64,000 nt of DNA from NCBI RefSeq assembly GCF_003253705.1, contig NZ_QKYU01000007.1, forward strand, positions 62,001-126,000. The letters are read 5' to 3'. Position numbers and translations under genes: made by a program. The DNA is from Humitalea rosea. Its GTDB lineage: Bacteria; Pseudomonadota; Alphaproteobacteria; Acetobacterales; Acetobacteraceae. Below, in pieces: positions 23,946 to 32,676 of this stretch (positions are counted from its first letter, which is position 1; each line of letters opens with the position of its first letter). The notes beneath the pieces were generated by a model. The model did not search any database and was not told where the DNA came from. It was given only the letters and a program-made list of their open reading frames with translations.

Positions 23946-25673
23946 TCAGTAGATATCCGGCTCCGGGCTCGGCGCGGTGCCTTCCAGGAACGCCATGTCG
24001 CAGCCCTCATCCGCCTGGGTGACCTGATCCAGGTACAGCGAGGTCCAGCCACGGGTGTAGCGCCGCGGCCGCTGCACCCATTCCGCCTGCCGGCGCGCGA
24101 GTTCCGCCGCATCCACCAGCAGGTCCAGCTTGCGGTTCGGCACGTCCAGCGAGATCAGATCGCCCGAGCGCACCAGCGCCAGCGGCCCGCCGATGTGGCT
24201 CTCGGGCGCGATATGCAGCACGCAGGTGCCGTAGGAGGTCCCGCTCATCCGCGCATCGCTGATGCGGACCATGTCGGAGACACCCTGGACCAGCAGCTTC
24301 TTCGGCAGCGGCAGCATGCCCCATTCCGGCATCCCCGGCCCGCCCTGGGGCCCCGCCTGGCGCAGCACCAGCACGCTGTCGGCGGTCACCTCCAGATCGG
24401 GGTCGTCGAGGCGCTTCTTGAGGTCGGCGTAATCCTCGAAGACCACGGCGGGGCCGGTATGGGTCAGCAGCCTGGGATCGGCGGCGGAGGTCTTGATCAC
24501 CGCCCCGCGCGGGGCCAGCGAGCCATGCAGCACCGTCAGCCCGCCATTGGCCTGCAACGGATTGTCCAGCGTGCGGATGACGGCGTCGTTGTACACCTCG
24601 GCACCGGCGATCTCCTCGCCCATGGTCCGTCCGGTGACCGTCATGGCCGCAAGGTCGAGGTGCTCGCGCATCCGTTCGAGGAAGGCGCGGCTGCCGCCGG
24701 CGTAGAAGAAATCCTCCATCAGATAGGTCGTGCCATTGGGCCGCAGGTCGGCGATCAGCGGCACGCGGGCGCTGATGGCGTGGAACCGCTCAAGGTCCAG
24801 CTCCAGCCCGGCGCGACGGGCCATGGCGATCAGATGCGGAATGGCATTGGTGCTGCCGCCGAAGGCCATGGCGGCGGCGACGGCATTGTCCACCGAGCCC
24901 TGGCTCAGCATCTTCGCGGGCGTCAGGTCTTCCCAGACCATATCCACGATGCGGCGGCCGCTGTCGGTCGCCATGCGCGGATGCGCGGCATCCGGGGCGG
25001 GGATGGCGGAGGCGCCGGGCAAAGTGAGGCCCATGGCCTCGACCGCCAGCATCATCGTGGCGGCGGTGCCGGCGGTCATGCAGGTGCCGAAGGAACGGGC
25101 GATGCCGCCCTCCATCTCCTTCCAGGCTTCCTCGGTGATGCGGCCGGCGCGGAGTTCGGCGTGGTATTTCCAGGTGTCGCTGCCGCTGCCCAGCGTCTTG
25201 CCGCGCCAGTTGCCGCGCAGCATCGGCCCGGCGGGGACGAAGATGAAGGGCAGCCCCGCGGTGATCGCGCCCATGGTCAGCCCCGGCGGCGTCTTGTCGC
25301 AGCCGCCCAGCAGCACGAGCCCGTCGCAGGGCTGGCTGCGCGCCAGCTCCTCCGTCTCCATCGCCAGCATGTTGCGATACAGCATGCTGGTCGGCTTCAT
25401 GTATTGCTCGGTGACCGGATGCGCCGGCAGTTCCACCGGGAAGCCGCCGGCCTGCCAGACGCCGCGCTTCACCTCCTCCACCCGCTGCTTGAAGTGGAAG
25501 TGGCAGGGCGAGAGGTCGGACCAGGTGTTGATGATGCCGATCACGGGCTTGCCGCGGAAATCGGATTCCGAAAGCCCCATCTGCAACATGCGCGAGCGAT
25601 GGCCGAAGGCGCGGATATCGTCGGTGCCGAACCAGCGGTGGCTGCGCAGTTCCTCGGGGCGTTTGCGGGTCAT
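23946..25673 (-). CDS. IlvD/Edd family dehydratase (sugar-acid type)
   Basis: A 575-residue enzyme from the ATG at 25673. It carries the Fe-S cluster and Mg motifs of the dihydroxy-acid/sugar-acid dehydratase family: GIINTWSDLSPCH, LLGGCDKTPPGL, GTCMTAGTAATMM, GGSTNAIPHL and SDARMSGTSYG. The N-terminus (RSHRWFGTDDIRAFGHRSR) is like L-arabonate/D-xylonate-type dehydratases rather than biosynthetic IlvD. It dehydrates an aldonate to a 2-keto-3-deoxy acid; which sugar acid is not determinable. It stands alone with the convergent GntR regulator. Confidence 0.88.
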   Translation of the reverse strand: MTRKRPEELRSHRWFGTDDIRAFGHRSRMLQMGLSESDFRGKPVIGIINTWSDLSPCHFHFKQRVEEVKRGVWQAGGFPVELPAHPVTEQYMKPTSMLYRNMLAMETEELARSQPCDGLVLLGGCDKTPPGLTMGAITAGLPFIFVPAGPMLRGNWRGKTLGSGSDTWKYHAELRAGRITEEAWKEMEGGIARSFGTCMTAGTAATMMLAVEAMGLTLPGASAIPAPDAAHPRMATDSGRRIVDMVWEDLTPAKMLSQGSVDNAVAAAMAFGGSTNAIPHLIAMARRAGLELDLERFHAISARVPLIADLRPNGTTYLMEDFFYAGGSRAFLERMREHLDLAAMTVTGRTMGEEIAGAEVYNDAVIRTLDNPLQANGGLTVLHGSLAPRGAVIKTSAADPRLLTHTGPAVVFEDYADLKKRLDDPDLEVTADSVLVLRQAGPQGGPGMPEWGMLPLPKKLLVQGVSDMVRISDARMSGTSYGTCVLHIAPESHIGGPLALVRSGDLISLDVPNRKLDLLVDAAELARRQAEWVQRPRRYTRGWTSLYLDQVTQADEGCDMAFLEGTAPSPEPDIY

Positions 25674-25828
25674 GGTCGATCCTCCCAGGCGGTCTTTCTG
25701 GGAGTCTGGCGCGCGCTGGCCCCGGGGGGAAGCGGGCGGCGGCGTTTTGTCGTGTGGGATGGGCGCGGGGTGCTTGGATGCGCCGGTGCCGGTCTGTTGG
25801 AACATCTCCAAGGCGGAGTAGGCGCGCC

Positions 25829-26875
25829 TCAGCCTTGCCCCAGCCGTGTCGCGCCCGCCAGCCAGGCCATGGCCGGCGGCGCCAGCCCCGCCGCCAGCGC
25901 CGCGAGCCCCGGCGCCCGGCCGAGTGCCGCCGCCACCCAGCCCGCCCGCCGCAAGGGCGCCCGCGCCCGCGTGGCGAAACCGGCCTGGAACTGCGCGGCC
26001 GAACGCCCGGCCAGAACCGCCTCGGCCGCCATGAGGCCGGAGGCCAGGGCCAGCCCCATGCCTTCCCCGGAAAAGCTCGGGATCACCGCCGCTTGGTCGC
26101 CCAGGCGAAACAGCCCCGGCGGCGTCGCCTCGGCCAGATGGCCATAGGGCAGGCCCGCGATCGCCAGCGCCCGCGGCCAGAGCGGCCGCGCGTCCCGCAA
26201 CAGCGCCGCACCCTGCGCCGAGGCCCCCGCGACCAGGGCGACGAACGCCGCCGCATCCACCGGCAACGCCACTTCCGGCGCGAAGGCGGCGCAGAGGGTG
26301 AGCCCCGCCCCATTCGGCTGCACCCCCGCATACCCGCCGCGAAACGGCAGCAGCGCGACCTCGGCGGCGGGGGCCTCGGCCGCCAGATGCAGCTTCAGCC
26401 CGACCCAGCCCCGCCCCGGCCGTGGCGGCGCCCCGCGCAGCCCGTGCTTGCCGGTCGCGAGCATCAGGATGGGGGCGGAGAGGGCCTCGCCGCCGAAACG
26501 CGCCTGCCAGCCGCCGGGGATCGCCACGACCTCCCGCACCATCCGCCCGGTGCGGAGCACGTCGCCGGCGGCCTCCCGCAGCCGCGCATCCAGCAGCAGG
26601 CGCGGCAGGCCGAGGCCGGGGAAGGGCAGGGCGGCCCGCGCGACCCGCCGGCCATGCGCCAGCACCACCCCGGCGATGGGCGCGGCACCCTCGGTCCCGA
26701 CGCCGAGCCGGGCCAGCGCCGCCTGGGCGGTAGGCCCCAGGAACTCGCCGCAGACGATTTCGCGGGCCTCTGCCTCGCGTTCCAGCAGCAGCACGCGCCT
26801 GCCGGCCCGGGCCAGCAGGATGGCGGCGGCGCAGCCGGCGGGGCCGGCGCCGATGACCAGGACCTCGGCGTCCAT
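25829..26875 (-). CDS. FAD-dependent oxidoreductase of the type III PKS cluster
   Basis: A 348-residue geranylgeranyl-reductase/halogenase-like flavoprotein: the FAD motif is VIGAGPAGCAAAILLARAG (residues about 6-24), with CGEFLGP near position 43 and RLGDQAAVIPSFSGEGMGLAL toward the end (GD motif). Its ATG coincides with the stop region of the methyltransferase gene. With the upstream methyltransferase and chalcone-synthase-like gene it forms a three-gene operon common in alphaproteobacteria. It probably oxidises or reduces the polyketide product (alkylpyrone, resorcinol or quinone). Confidence 0.85.
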   Translation of the reverse strand: MDAEVLVIGAGPAGCAAAILLARAGRRVLLLEREAEAREIVCGEFLGPTAQAALARLGVGTEGAAPIAGVVLAHGRRVARAALPFPGLGLPRLLLDARLREAAGDVLRTGRMVREVVAIPGGWQARFGGEALSAPILMLATGKHGLRGAPPRPGRGWVGLKLHLAAEAPAAEVALLPFRGGYAGVQPNGAGLTLCAAFAPEVALPVDAAAFVALVAGASAQGAALLRDARPLWPRALAIAGLPYGHLAEATPPGLFRLGDQAAVIPSFSGEGMGLALASGLMAAEAVLAGRSAAQFQAGFATRARAPLRRAGWVAAALGRAPGLAALAAGLAPPAMAWLAGATRLGQG

Positions 26876-27555
26876 CAGCCGCGCGAGACGGCCCAGCGGA
26901 AGGGGAAGCGGCGCCGCGCCCGCGCCGGCACGCCCGCCTCGGCGATCAGCCGGGTCCAGTCGCCCCGGCGGAACCCGCGCCCGACCGAGGCGGTGCTGTC
27001 ATGGATCACCATGCTGTCCATCCGCAGCAGCCGCGTGCCCAGCCAAAGCCCGGCCCAGGACAGCGCATGGCGATGCAGGTCGAGGATCAGCCAGTCCTGC
27101 TCCGCCCGCGCATCCAGCCAGCGCAGCAGCCGCACCACCCCCGCATCCGGCATGTGATGCGCGACCAAAGTGCAGAGCACGAGGTCGAAGCGTTCCTCCT
27201 CCGGCAGCTCGAACACATCGCCGGTGATCCAGCGCGCGCGCAGATCAGGGTGCAGCCGCTTGGCGCAGGGGCCGGCATGGGGGCTGAGATCGAGGCCGGC
27301 AAGCTCGGTGGTGACGCCATGCCTCTCGCCCCAGGCCTGCACCGAGGCCAGCACATCGCCCCCGCCCGCACCCACATCGAGCACCGACACCCGCCGGCGG
27401 CCGGAGAAGGGCTCAAGAAATTCATGCAGCGGGCGGTCGGCAAAGGTCCAGCGGTTGAGCCGGCCGAGGTCGCGCAGCGCGGTCTCCCAGGCGGCCTCGG
27501 TCTCGGCCGGGTCGTCCATGCGCTCGGGCCACATCCGGCGCGGGCCGACCCACAT
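26875..27555 (-). CDS. Class I SAM methyltransferase of the type III PKS cluster
   Basis: A 226-residue methyltransferase. Motif I is VSVLDVGAGGGDVLASV, the acidic motif is LAGLDLSPHA, and FDLVLCTLVAHHMPDAGVVRLLRWL is the UbiE-like motif region. The start at 27555 is one base from the PKS stop, so coupling is likely; an ATG at 27519 (MDDPAETE) is the alternative. In the conserved trio it is expected to methylate the resorcinol or pyrone made by the PKS (inference from context). Confidence 0.87.
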   Translation of the reverse strand: MWVGPRRMWPERMDDPAETEAAWETALRDLGRLNRWTFADRPLHEFLEPFSGRRRVSVLDVGAGGGDVLASVQAWGERHGVTTELAGLDLSPHAGPCAKRLHPDLRARWITGDVFELPEEERFDLVLCTLVAHHMPDAGVVRLLRWLDARAEQDWLILDLHRHALSWAGLWLGTRLLRMDSMVIHDSTASVGRGFRRGDWTRLIAEAGVPARARRRFPFRWAVSRG

Positions 27556-27556
27556 C

Positions 27557-28594
27557 TCAGGCGACCGTGCCGCGCAGGGCCTCGGCCGAGAGCCCCGGGC
27601 CGAAGGCCAGGGCGGCGAGGCTCTGGCCCCGCGCGGCCTGGGCCAGCATGTCGCGCAGCACGAAGAGGATGGTCGCCGAACTCATGTTGCCGGCGCGGGA
27701 GAGCACGGCGCGGCTCGCGGCCAGCGCCTCGGGGGCCAGGGCCAGGGCCGCCTCGGCCGCGTCCAGGATCGCCCGCCCGCCGGGATGCACCGCCCAGAGG
27801 TCCGGCGCCGGCCCCGGCAGCAGCGCGGCGGCGGCGCCGGGCAGCAGCCGCTTCAGGGTCGCGGGCACATCGGGGGAGAGATGCAGGTCGAAGCCCTGCA
27901 TCCCCACCTGCCAGACCATCTCCTCCTCGCCCTCGGGCAGCAGGGTGGAGGTGAAGCCATCGAGCCGCAGCCCCTCCGGCTCGGCGGTGACCAGAGCGCA
28001 GGCGGCGCCATCGGCGAATTGCAAAAAACCCATCAGATGCGCGACATCGGTGCGTTCCTGCAGATGCAGCGTGCCGAGCTCCAACGCCATCACCAGCACC
28101 CGCGCGCGGGGATCGGCGCGCACCGCATCGGCGGCGGCGCGCATGGCGATGATCCCCGCCTGGCAGCCCATGAAGCCGACCAGCATGCGATGCGTGCCCG
28201 CCCCGGCGCCGAGGGCGCGGAGCAGGATCTGGTCGAGGCCCGGGGCGCGGAAGCCGGTGCAGCTCGCGGCGATGACATGGGTGATGCCATCGACCGGGCC
28301 GAGGGAGTCCAGCGCCGCGCGGGCCAGGATCGGTGCCTCGCGGGCATAGGCCGCCATGCGCTGGTCGGTGCCGGGGAAGGCGCCGGCGGGGAAGAAGGAG
28401 GCCGCATGCCCCGGCGGCGGATCGACCGGCATGACCGACCAGCGCTCCGCGATGCCGGCGCGCCCGGCCAGCCGCGCGAAGGCGCGCCGGGTGCGGTCGT
28501 CCGGCAGCAGCGATTGCGCGAGACCGAGGAAGGCCGCGTGGCAACCGTGGGAGGGCAGCGCACAGCCGATGCGGTTGATGTGGGGGGATGTCAC
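27557..28594 (-). CDS. Type III polyketide synthase (chalcone/stilbene synthase family)
   Basis: A 345-residue ketosynthase homodimer-type enzyme with the full catalytic triad: C112 in AASCTGF, H270 in VHPGGRAILD and N303 in AGNMSSATI. The FMGCQAG motif at about 141-147 is also typical. It extends a fatty-acyl or other CoA starter with malonyl-CoA. Together with the downstream methyltransferase and flavoprotein it suggests an alkylresorcinol, alkylpyrone or quinone lipid. The gene diverges from the AzlC-like permease across 80 bp. Confidence 0.93.
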   Translation of the reverse strand: MTSPHINRIGCALPSHGCHAAFLGLAQSLLPDDRTRRAFARLAGRAGIAERWSVMPVDPPPGHAASFFPAGAFPGTDQRMAAYAREAPILARAALDSLGPVDGITHVIAASCTGFRAPGLDQILLRALGAGAGTHRMLVGFMGCQAGIIAMRAAADAVRADPRARVLVMALELGTLHLQERTDVAHLMGFLQFADGAACALVTAEPEGLRLDGFTSTLLPEGEEEMVWQVGMQGFDLHLSPDVPATLKRLLPGAAAALLPGPAPDLWAVHPGGRAILDAAEAALALAPEALAASRAVLSRAGNMSSATILFVLRDMLAQAARGQSLAALAFGPGLSAEALRGTVA

Positions 28595-28674
28595 CGCTCA
28601 TAGATGGGGTATTTGCGCCCCATGCAATGCCGGGCGCATTGCCGCGCCGCCCCCCGCCGGGCAGGTTGGCCGCC

Positions 28675-29361
28675 ATGGCCGAGCCCGAAGCCCCCATCGC
28701 CACCGCCGCCAGTGCCTGGCGGGCGGGCATCCGAGCGAGTTTCGGGCCGCAATCCGCGGCGATGATGGCGACCTTCCTTGCCTTCGGTGCCGCCTGTCGC
28801 GGCGCGGACATGCCGATCGCCTGGATGCTGGCCTCCTGCGTGCTGGTCTATGGCATGCCGGGGCAGATGATCCTGCTGGCGGTGCCGGGGCTGCCGGGGG
28901 TGATGGGCGCGACCGTCGCCAATGCCCGCTTCCTGCCGATGGCGGTGACCTTGGCGCCCTACCTCGGCCCGCGCGGCTGGATGGGGGCGCATTTCATCGC
29001 GGTGACGCCCTGGGTGGTGGCGATCCGGCATCTGCCGGGGGTGCATCCAAGGCTGGGGCTGGCCTGGTTCCTGGGCTGCGGCAGCGTCGCCTGCGCGCTC
29101 GGGACCATGGCGGCGGTGGTGGGCTTCTATTCGGCGGGGGCGCTGCCGGCGTCGATGCGGGCGGGGCTGCTCTACGCCAATGCCTTCTATTTCGCGCTGC
29201 TGATGGCCGGAGACCTGGCGCGCCCGGCGGTGCGGCCGGCGGTGGTGGGGGGCATCCTCGCGGCGCCGCTGGCGCTGCTGCTGCCGCCGGCCGAGGGGCT
29301 GCTGCTGGCCGGGCTGGTGGGCGGGACCGGGGCCTGGCTCTGGCGCCGGATGCGGCCTTGA
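28675..29361 (+). CDS. AzlC-family permease subunit
   Basis: A 228-residue membrane protein from the ATG at 28675. It has the AzlC pattern: AFGAACRGADMPIAWMLASC, VYGMPGQMILLAVPGLPG, ANARFLPMAVTLAPYL and the later helices up to WLWRRMRP. AzlC works with the small AzlD subunit to export branched-chain amino acids. The next gene, translationally overlapped, is a small membrane protein in the AzlD position. Confidence 0.85.
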   Translation: MAEPEAPIATAASAWRAGIRASFGPQSAAMMATFLAFGAACRGADMPIAWMLASCVLVYGMPGQMILLAVPGLPGVMGATVANARFLPMAVTLAPYLGPRGWMGAHFIAVTPWVVAIRHLPGVHPRLGLAWFLGCGSVACALGTMAAVVGFYSAGALPASMRAGLLYANAFYFALLMAGDLARPAVRPAVVGGILAAPLALLLPPAEGLLLAGLVGGTGAWLWRRMRP

Positions 29362-29696
29362 ACGCCGCGGAGGCCGATTGGGCGCCGCTGCTGCTGGCGG
29401 CCGCCGTGGGGCTGACGATGCGGATCGCGGGGGTGCTGATGGCGCGGCGGATGCGGCCGGACCATCCCTTCGTCGCCTGGGCCGGGGCGCTGGCCGGGGC
29501 GACGCTGGCGGCCTTCGTCGTCATCGCGCTGGTCGCGCCCTCCGGCCCCGCGGCGGGCGTGCCGCCGCTGGTGCGCGCCGCCGGGCTCGGCGCGGCGCTG
29601 CTGGCCTATGTCCGCTGGGGGCTGCTGGCGGGGCTGGTGGCGGGGATCACGGTGTTGAGCCTGCTCGCCGCCGCCCTGGCCGGTCAGAACTTGTAA
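29358..29696 (+). CDS. AzlD-like small membrane protein
   Basis: A 112-residue, three- to four-helix protein in the AzlD size class. The best start is the TTG at 29358, overlapping the AzlC stop (TTGA); no ATG is available near the N-terminus. The opening WAPLLLAAAVGLTMRIAGVLMARR and the C-terminal WGLLAGLVAGITVLSLLAA fit AzlD-type subunits. Sequence signals are weak, so the assignment rests mainly on position. Its last 13 bases overlap the convergent amidohydrolase. Confidence 0.65.
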   Translation: MNAAEADWAPLLLAAAVGLTMRIAGVLMARRMRPDHPFVAWAGALAGATLAAFVVIALVAPSGPAAGVPPLVRAAGLGAALLAYVRWGLLAGLVAGITVLSLLAAALAGQNL

Positions 29697-30517
29697 AGCC
29701 GCGCCGCATTCCCCGCGAAGACGGCGGTGTGATGCGCCGCGGGTATGGCGGCGGCGAACATGTCGATCAGCGCCGCGTCATCGGGCGGCGTCAGCGCCGG
29801 GTTGTTCGGATGCGGCCAGTTGGTGCCCCAGACGGTCTGCTCCGGGTTGCAGGCGACCAGGGCGGCGATGAGCGCCGCCGGATCGCCCGGGGGCAGCGCA
29901 TAGGGGGAGGAAAGCTTGACCCAGCCGCGCCCCGCCTCCAGCAGCCCCGCCACGACCTTCCAGGCCGGATGCGCCTTGAACCCCTCGGGCGGCAGCAGCG
30001 CCAGATGGTCGAAGACGACGGGGCAGGGCAGGACGCGCAGCACCGGCGCCATCTCCGCGATCAGCTCCGGTGTGGCGAAGATCTGCAGATGCCAGCCCAT
30101 GTCCGCGAGGCGCGCGCCGAGGGGGGCCACATCCGACGGGCTCAGCGGCACGCCCTGCACGAGGTTGGCCCGCGCGCCGACCGCCCCCTGGGCGGCCATG
30201 GCGCGCAGGTCGTCGAGCGAGGTGTCCGGGGCGACGACGACGACCGCGCGGCTGTTCGCCCCACCGGCCGCCGAGGCGGCGAGGTGCAGCCGGTTGTCGA
30301 AGCCATAGGCGGAGGGCTGCACCAGCACATTCCGCGTGACGCCCAGCAGCGCCCGCAGCCGGGCGTGGTCGGCGAGCGAGGCATCCCGCCGCACCGGCAG
30401 CCCGGGGTAGGTCGGGAAGCTGTGGTCGTAGATGTGGTGGTGCACATCCACGGTTCCGGCGGGCAAGGCCGTGCGGGGCGGCGCGGATGCGGCCGAAAAG
30501 GGGATGGGATCTGTCAT
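29684..30517 (-). CDS. Amidohydrolase family protein (LigI-like lactonase clan)
   Basis: A 277-residue TIM-barrel amidohydrolase. The metal-site HxH is in TVDVHHHIYD; VFDHLALLPP and VWGTNWPHPN near the end are typical of 2-pyrone-4,6-dicarboxylate lactonase and related dicarboxylic lactonases. The exact substrate is unknown. A 54-bp gap separates it from the AraC regulator on the same strand, which may control it and the divergent MFS gene. Confidence 0.87.
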   Translation of the reverse strand: MTDPIPFSAASAPPRTALPAGTVDVHHHIYDHSFPTYPGLPVRRDASLADHARLRALLGVTRNVLVQPSAYGFDNRLHLAASAAGGANSRAVVVVAPDTSLDDLRAMAAQGAVGARANLVQGVPLSPSDVAPLGARLADMGWHLQIFATPELIAEMAPVLRVLPCPVVFDHLALLPPEGFKAHPAWKVVAGLLEAGRGWVKLSSPYALPPGDPAALIAALVACNPEQTVWGTNWPHPNNPALTPPDDAALIDMFAAAIPAAHHTAVFAGNAARLYKF

Positions 30518-30571
30518 GTCGGGCCAAGGCTGCGGCGACCCGCCGCCCCCGGCAAGAGGGATGGCGCCATT

Positions 30572-31375
30572 TCAGCCGTGCACCGCGCCCGGCGTATGGC
30601 CGAAGGCGGCCCGAAAGGCCGCGCCGAAGGCCGAGGCGCTGGCATAACCGACCCGCGCCGCCGCCCGCGCCGGGGAGGCCCCGGCCGCGAGCAGGGCCGC
30701 CGCCTCCGCCAGCCGCAATTGTTGCCGCCAGGCGGCGAAGCCCATGCCGGTCTCGGCCCGGAACAGCCGTGTCAGGGTGCGGACCGAGGCCCCGGCATCC
30801 CCCGCCCAGGCCTCCAGCCCACGCGCATCGGCCGGGTGCGCGCGGAGGGCGGCGGTGATCCGGCGCAGGCGGGGGTCGCGCCCCTCCGGCACGCCGAGCG
30901 GCAGCACCGGGGCGGCGGCCAGCTCCTCCAGGATCAGGGCGGCGAGATGCCCCGCCCGGCCGGCCGGGTCCCATTCCAGCGGCAGGGCGCAGGCGGCCAG
31001 CACCAGCTCGTGCAACAGCGGCGCGATGGCCAGCACCGCCGTGGTCACCGGCCCGACCCGGGCCGCATCGGCACGGAAGAACAGCGCCCGCATGGCCACC
31101 CGCCCATCGGCGCGCACCGCATGGACCTCCCCGGCCGGCATCCACAGCGCCCGGCCGGGCGGCACGATCCAGCCGGCGCTGCCGGTGGCGATGCGCATCA
31201 CCCCGGCCGTCGCATAGAGCAACTGCGCGCGGGCATGCCGGTGCCGCCCGGTGTCATGTCCCGGCCGGTAATCATGCGAAAACGCGGCGAGCGGCCGGTC
31301 CACCGCCTCCTGCGCCACGGTCAGCCGCGAGGATAATTGGCTGATTGGCGATAGACTCTGTCCGGACGTCTCCAT
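30572..31375 (-). CDS. AraC-family regulator with cupin-type sensor
   Basis: A 267-residue regulator from the ATG at 31375 (METSGQSL). The N-terminal cupin-like domain has HRHARAQLLYATAGVMRI and WIVPPGRALWMPAGEVHAV. The C-terminal double helix-turn-helix is ASVRTLTRLFRAETGMGFAAW and AAARVGYASASAFGAAFRAAFG. The longer frame to 31414 would leave only 2 bp to the divergent MFS gene. It probably activates the MFS gene, the amidohydrolase, or both (inference). Confidence 0.88.
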   Translation of the reverse strand: METSGQSLSPISQLSSRLTVAQEAVDRPLAAFSHDYRPGHDTGRHRHARAQLLYATAGVMRIATGSAGWIVPPGRALWMPAGEVHAVRADGRVAMRALFFRADAARVGPVTTAVLAIAPLLHELVLAACALPLEWDPAGRAGHLAALILEELAAAPVLPLGVPEGRDPRLRRITAALRAHPADARGLEAWAGDAGASVRTLTRLFRAETGMGFAAWRQQLRLAEAAALLAAGASPARAAARVGYASASAFGAAFRAAFGHTPGAVHG

Positions 31376-31416
31376 ACAGCCAGAGTATCCTTGGTGCGGA
31401 GCTTGAGGAAACACCC

Positions 31417-32640
31417 ATGTCGCCCGCGTCGCGCCAGATCGCGCTGATCAACGTCAGCCATACCTTCACGCATTATTCGCTGCTGATCCTGGCCACCGCC
31501 TGCCTGGGGATGGTGGTGCAGGAGCCCGGTCGCTTCGGCATCGAATACGGGCCGATCCTGGCGCTGGGGACGGCGATGTTCGTCCTCTACGGCGCGCTGT
31601 CGCTGCCGATGGGCTGGCTCGCCGAACGCTTCGGGCGGCGGGGGATGATGGCGACCTACTTCTTCGGCGCGGGCGGGGCGATGGCGCTGGCGGGGCTCGC
31701 CGATGGCCCCTGGACGCTGGGCGCGGCGCTGGCGGTGATGGGTGCCTTCAGCGCGATCTACCACCCGATCGGCACCGCGATGCTGGTCGAGGCCGCGGGG
31801 GAGAAGGTCGGCCGCGCGGTCGGGCTCAACGGCGTGTTCGGCAATGTCGGGGTGGCGCTGGCGCCGGTGGTGACGGCGGCGATCGCGGCCGGGATCGGCT
31901 GGCGCTGGGGCTTCATCCTGCCCGGCCTCGCCTGCATGTCCGTCGGCGTGCTCTGGCTGCGGGAGGCGCCGCTGGACCTGTCCGGCCGGGTCGGCGGCGG
32001 CAAGCCCTTCCCGGCGATCCCGGCCGCCGTGGTGCGGCGGGCGGTGACGGTGCTGCTCGCCATCGCCCTGGGCTCGGGCTTCGTCTTCAACGCCTTCACC
32101 TTGCTGCTGCCCAAGCTGATGCAGGAACGCCTGGCCACCAGCCCCGACCTTCTGCCTGTGGTGGGCGTGCTCGCCTTCGGCGCGACGCTGTTCGGAGGGG
32201 TCACGCAGTTCACCGTCGGGCGGCTGCTGGACCGCACCACGCTCAAGCGCGTCTTCGTGCCGCTGGCGCTGGTGCAGATGCCGGCGATGCTGGCGCTGGC
32301 CTTCATGGATGGCTGGGTGGTGCTGCCGCTCTCGGCGCTGCTCGCCGCCGCGATCTTCGGCCAGGTCACGGTGAACGAGACGATGACCGCGCGCTACGTC
32401 GCCCCGGCGTTGCGGGCGAAGCTCTATTCCATCCGCTTCTTCATCGGCTTCCTGGGGGCCGCCGCGGCCTCGCCCATGGTCGGCACGCTCTATGACCTGT
32501 CGGGCAATATGGCGCTGCCGCTGCTGGTGCTGTCGGTCTTCGGGGGGCTGACCCTGGTCTGCGCGCTGTTCTTCCCCGACCGGGAGGAGGAGCTGCGCCC
32601 CGAGCTTTGGGCGCGGGCGAGCCCCGCCCCGGCGGAATAG
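31417..32640 (+). CDS. MFS transporter (fosmidomycin-resistance-like)
   Basis: A 407-residue, 12-helix permease starting at 31417 (GAGG upstream). Features include INVSHTFTHYSLLILATACLG, the helix 2-3 loop MGWLAERFGRRGMMATYF, and AIYHPIGTAMLVEAAGEKVGRA, reminiscent of fosmidomycin-resistance-type exporters. Substrate unknown. It diverges from the AraC regulator across 41 bp. Confidence 0.88.
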   Translation: MSPASRQIALINVSHTFTHYSLLILATACLGMVVQEPGRFGIEYGPILALGTAMFVLYGALSLPMGWLAERFGRRGMMATYFFGAGGAMALAGLADGPWTLGAALAVMGAFSAIYHPIGTAMLVEAAGEKVGRAVGLNGVFGNVGVALAPVVTAAIAAGIGWRWGFILPGLACMSVGVLWLREAPLDLSGRVGGGKPFPAIPAAVVRRAVTVLLAIALGSGFVFNAFTLLLPKLMQERLATSPDLLPVVGVLAFGATLFGGVTQFTVGRLLDRTTLKRVFVPLALVQMPAMLALAFMDGWVVLPLSALLAAAIFGQVTVNETMTARYVAPALRAKLYSIRFFIGFLGAAAASPMVGTLYDLSGNMALPLLVLSVFGGLTLVCALFFPDREEELRPELWARASPAPAE

Positions 32641-32676
32641 CCCCGCCCCCTTGCCGGGGGCGGCGGGGGCGCGCAG

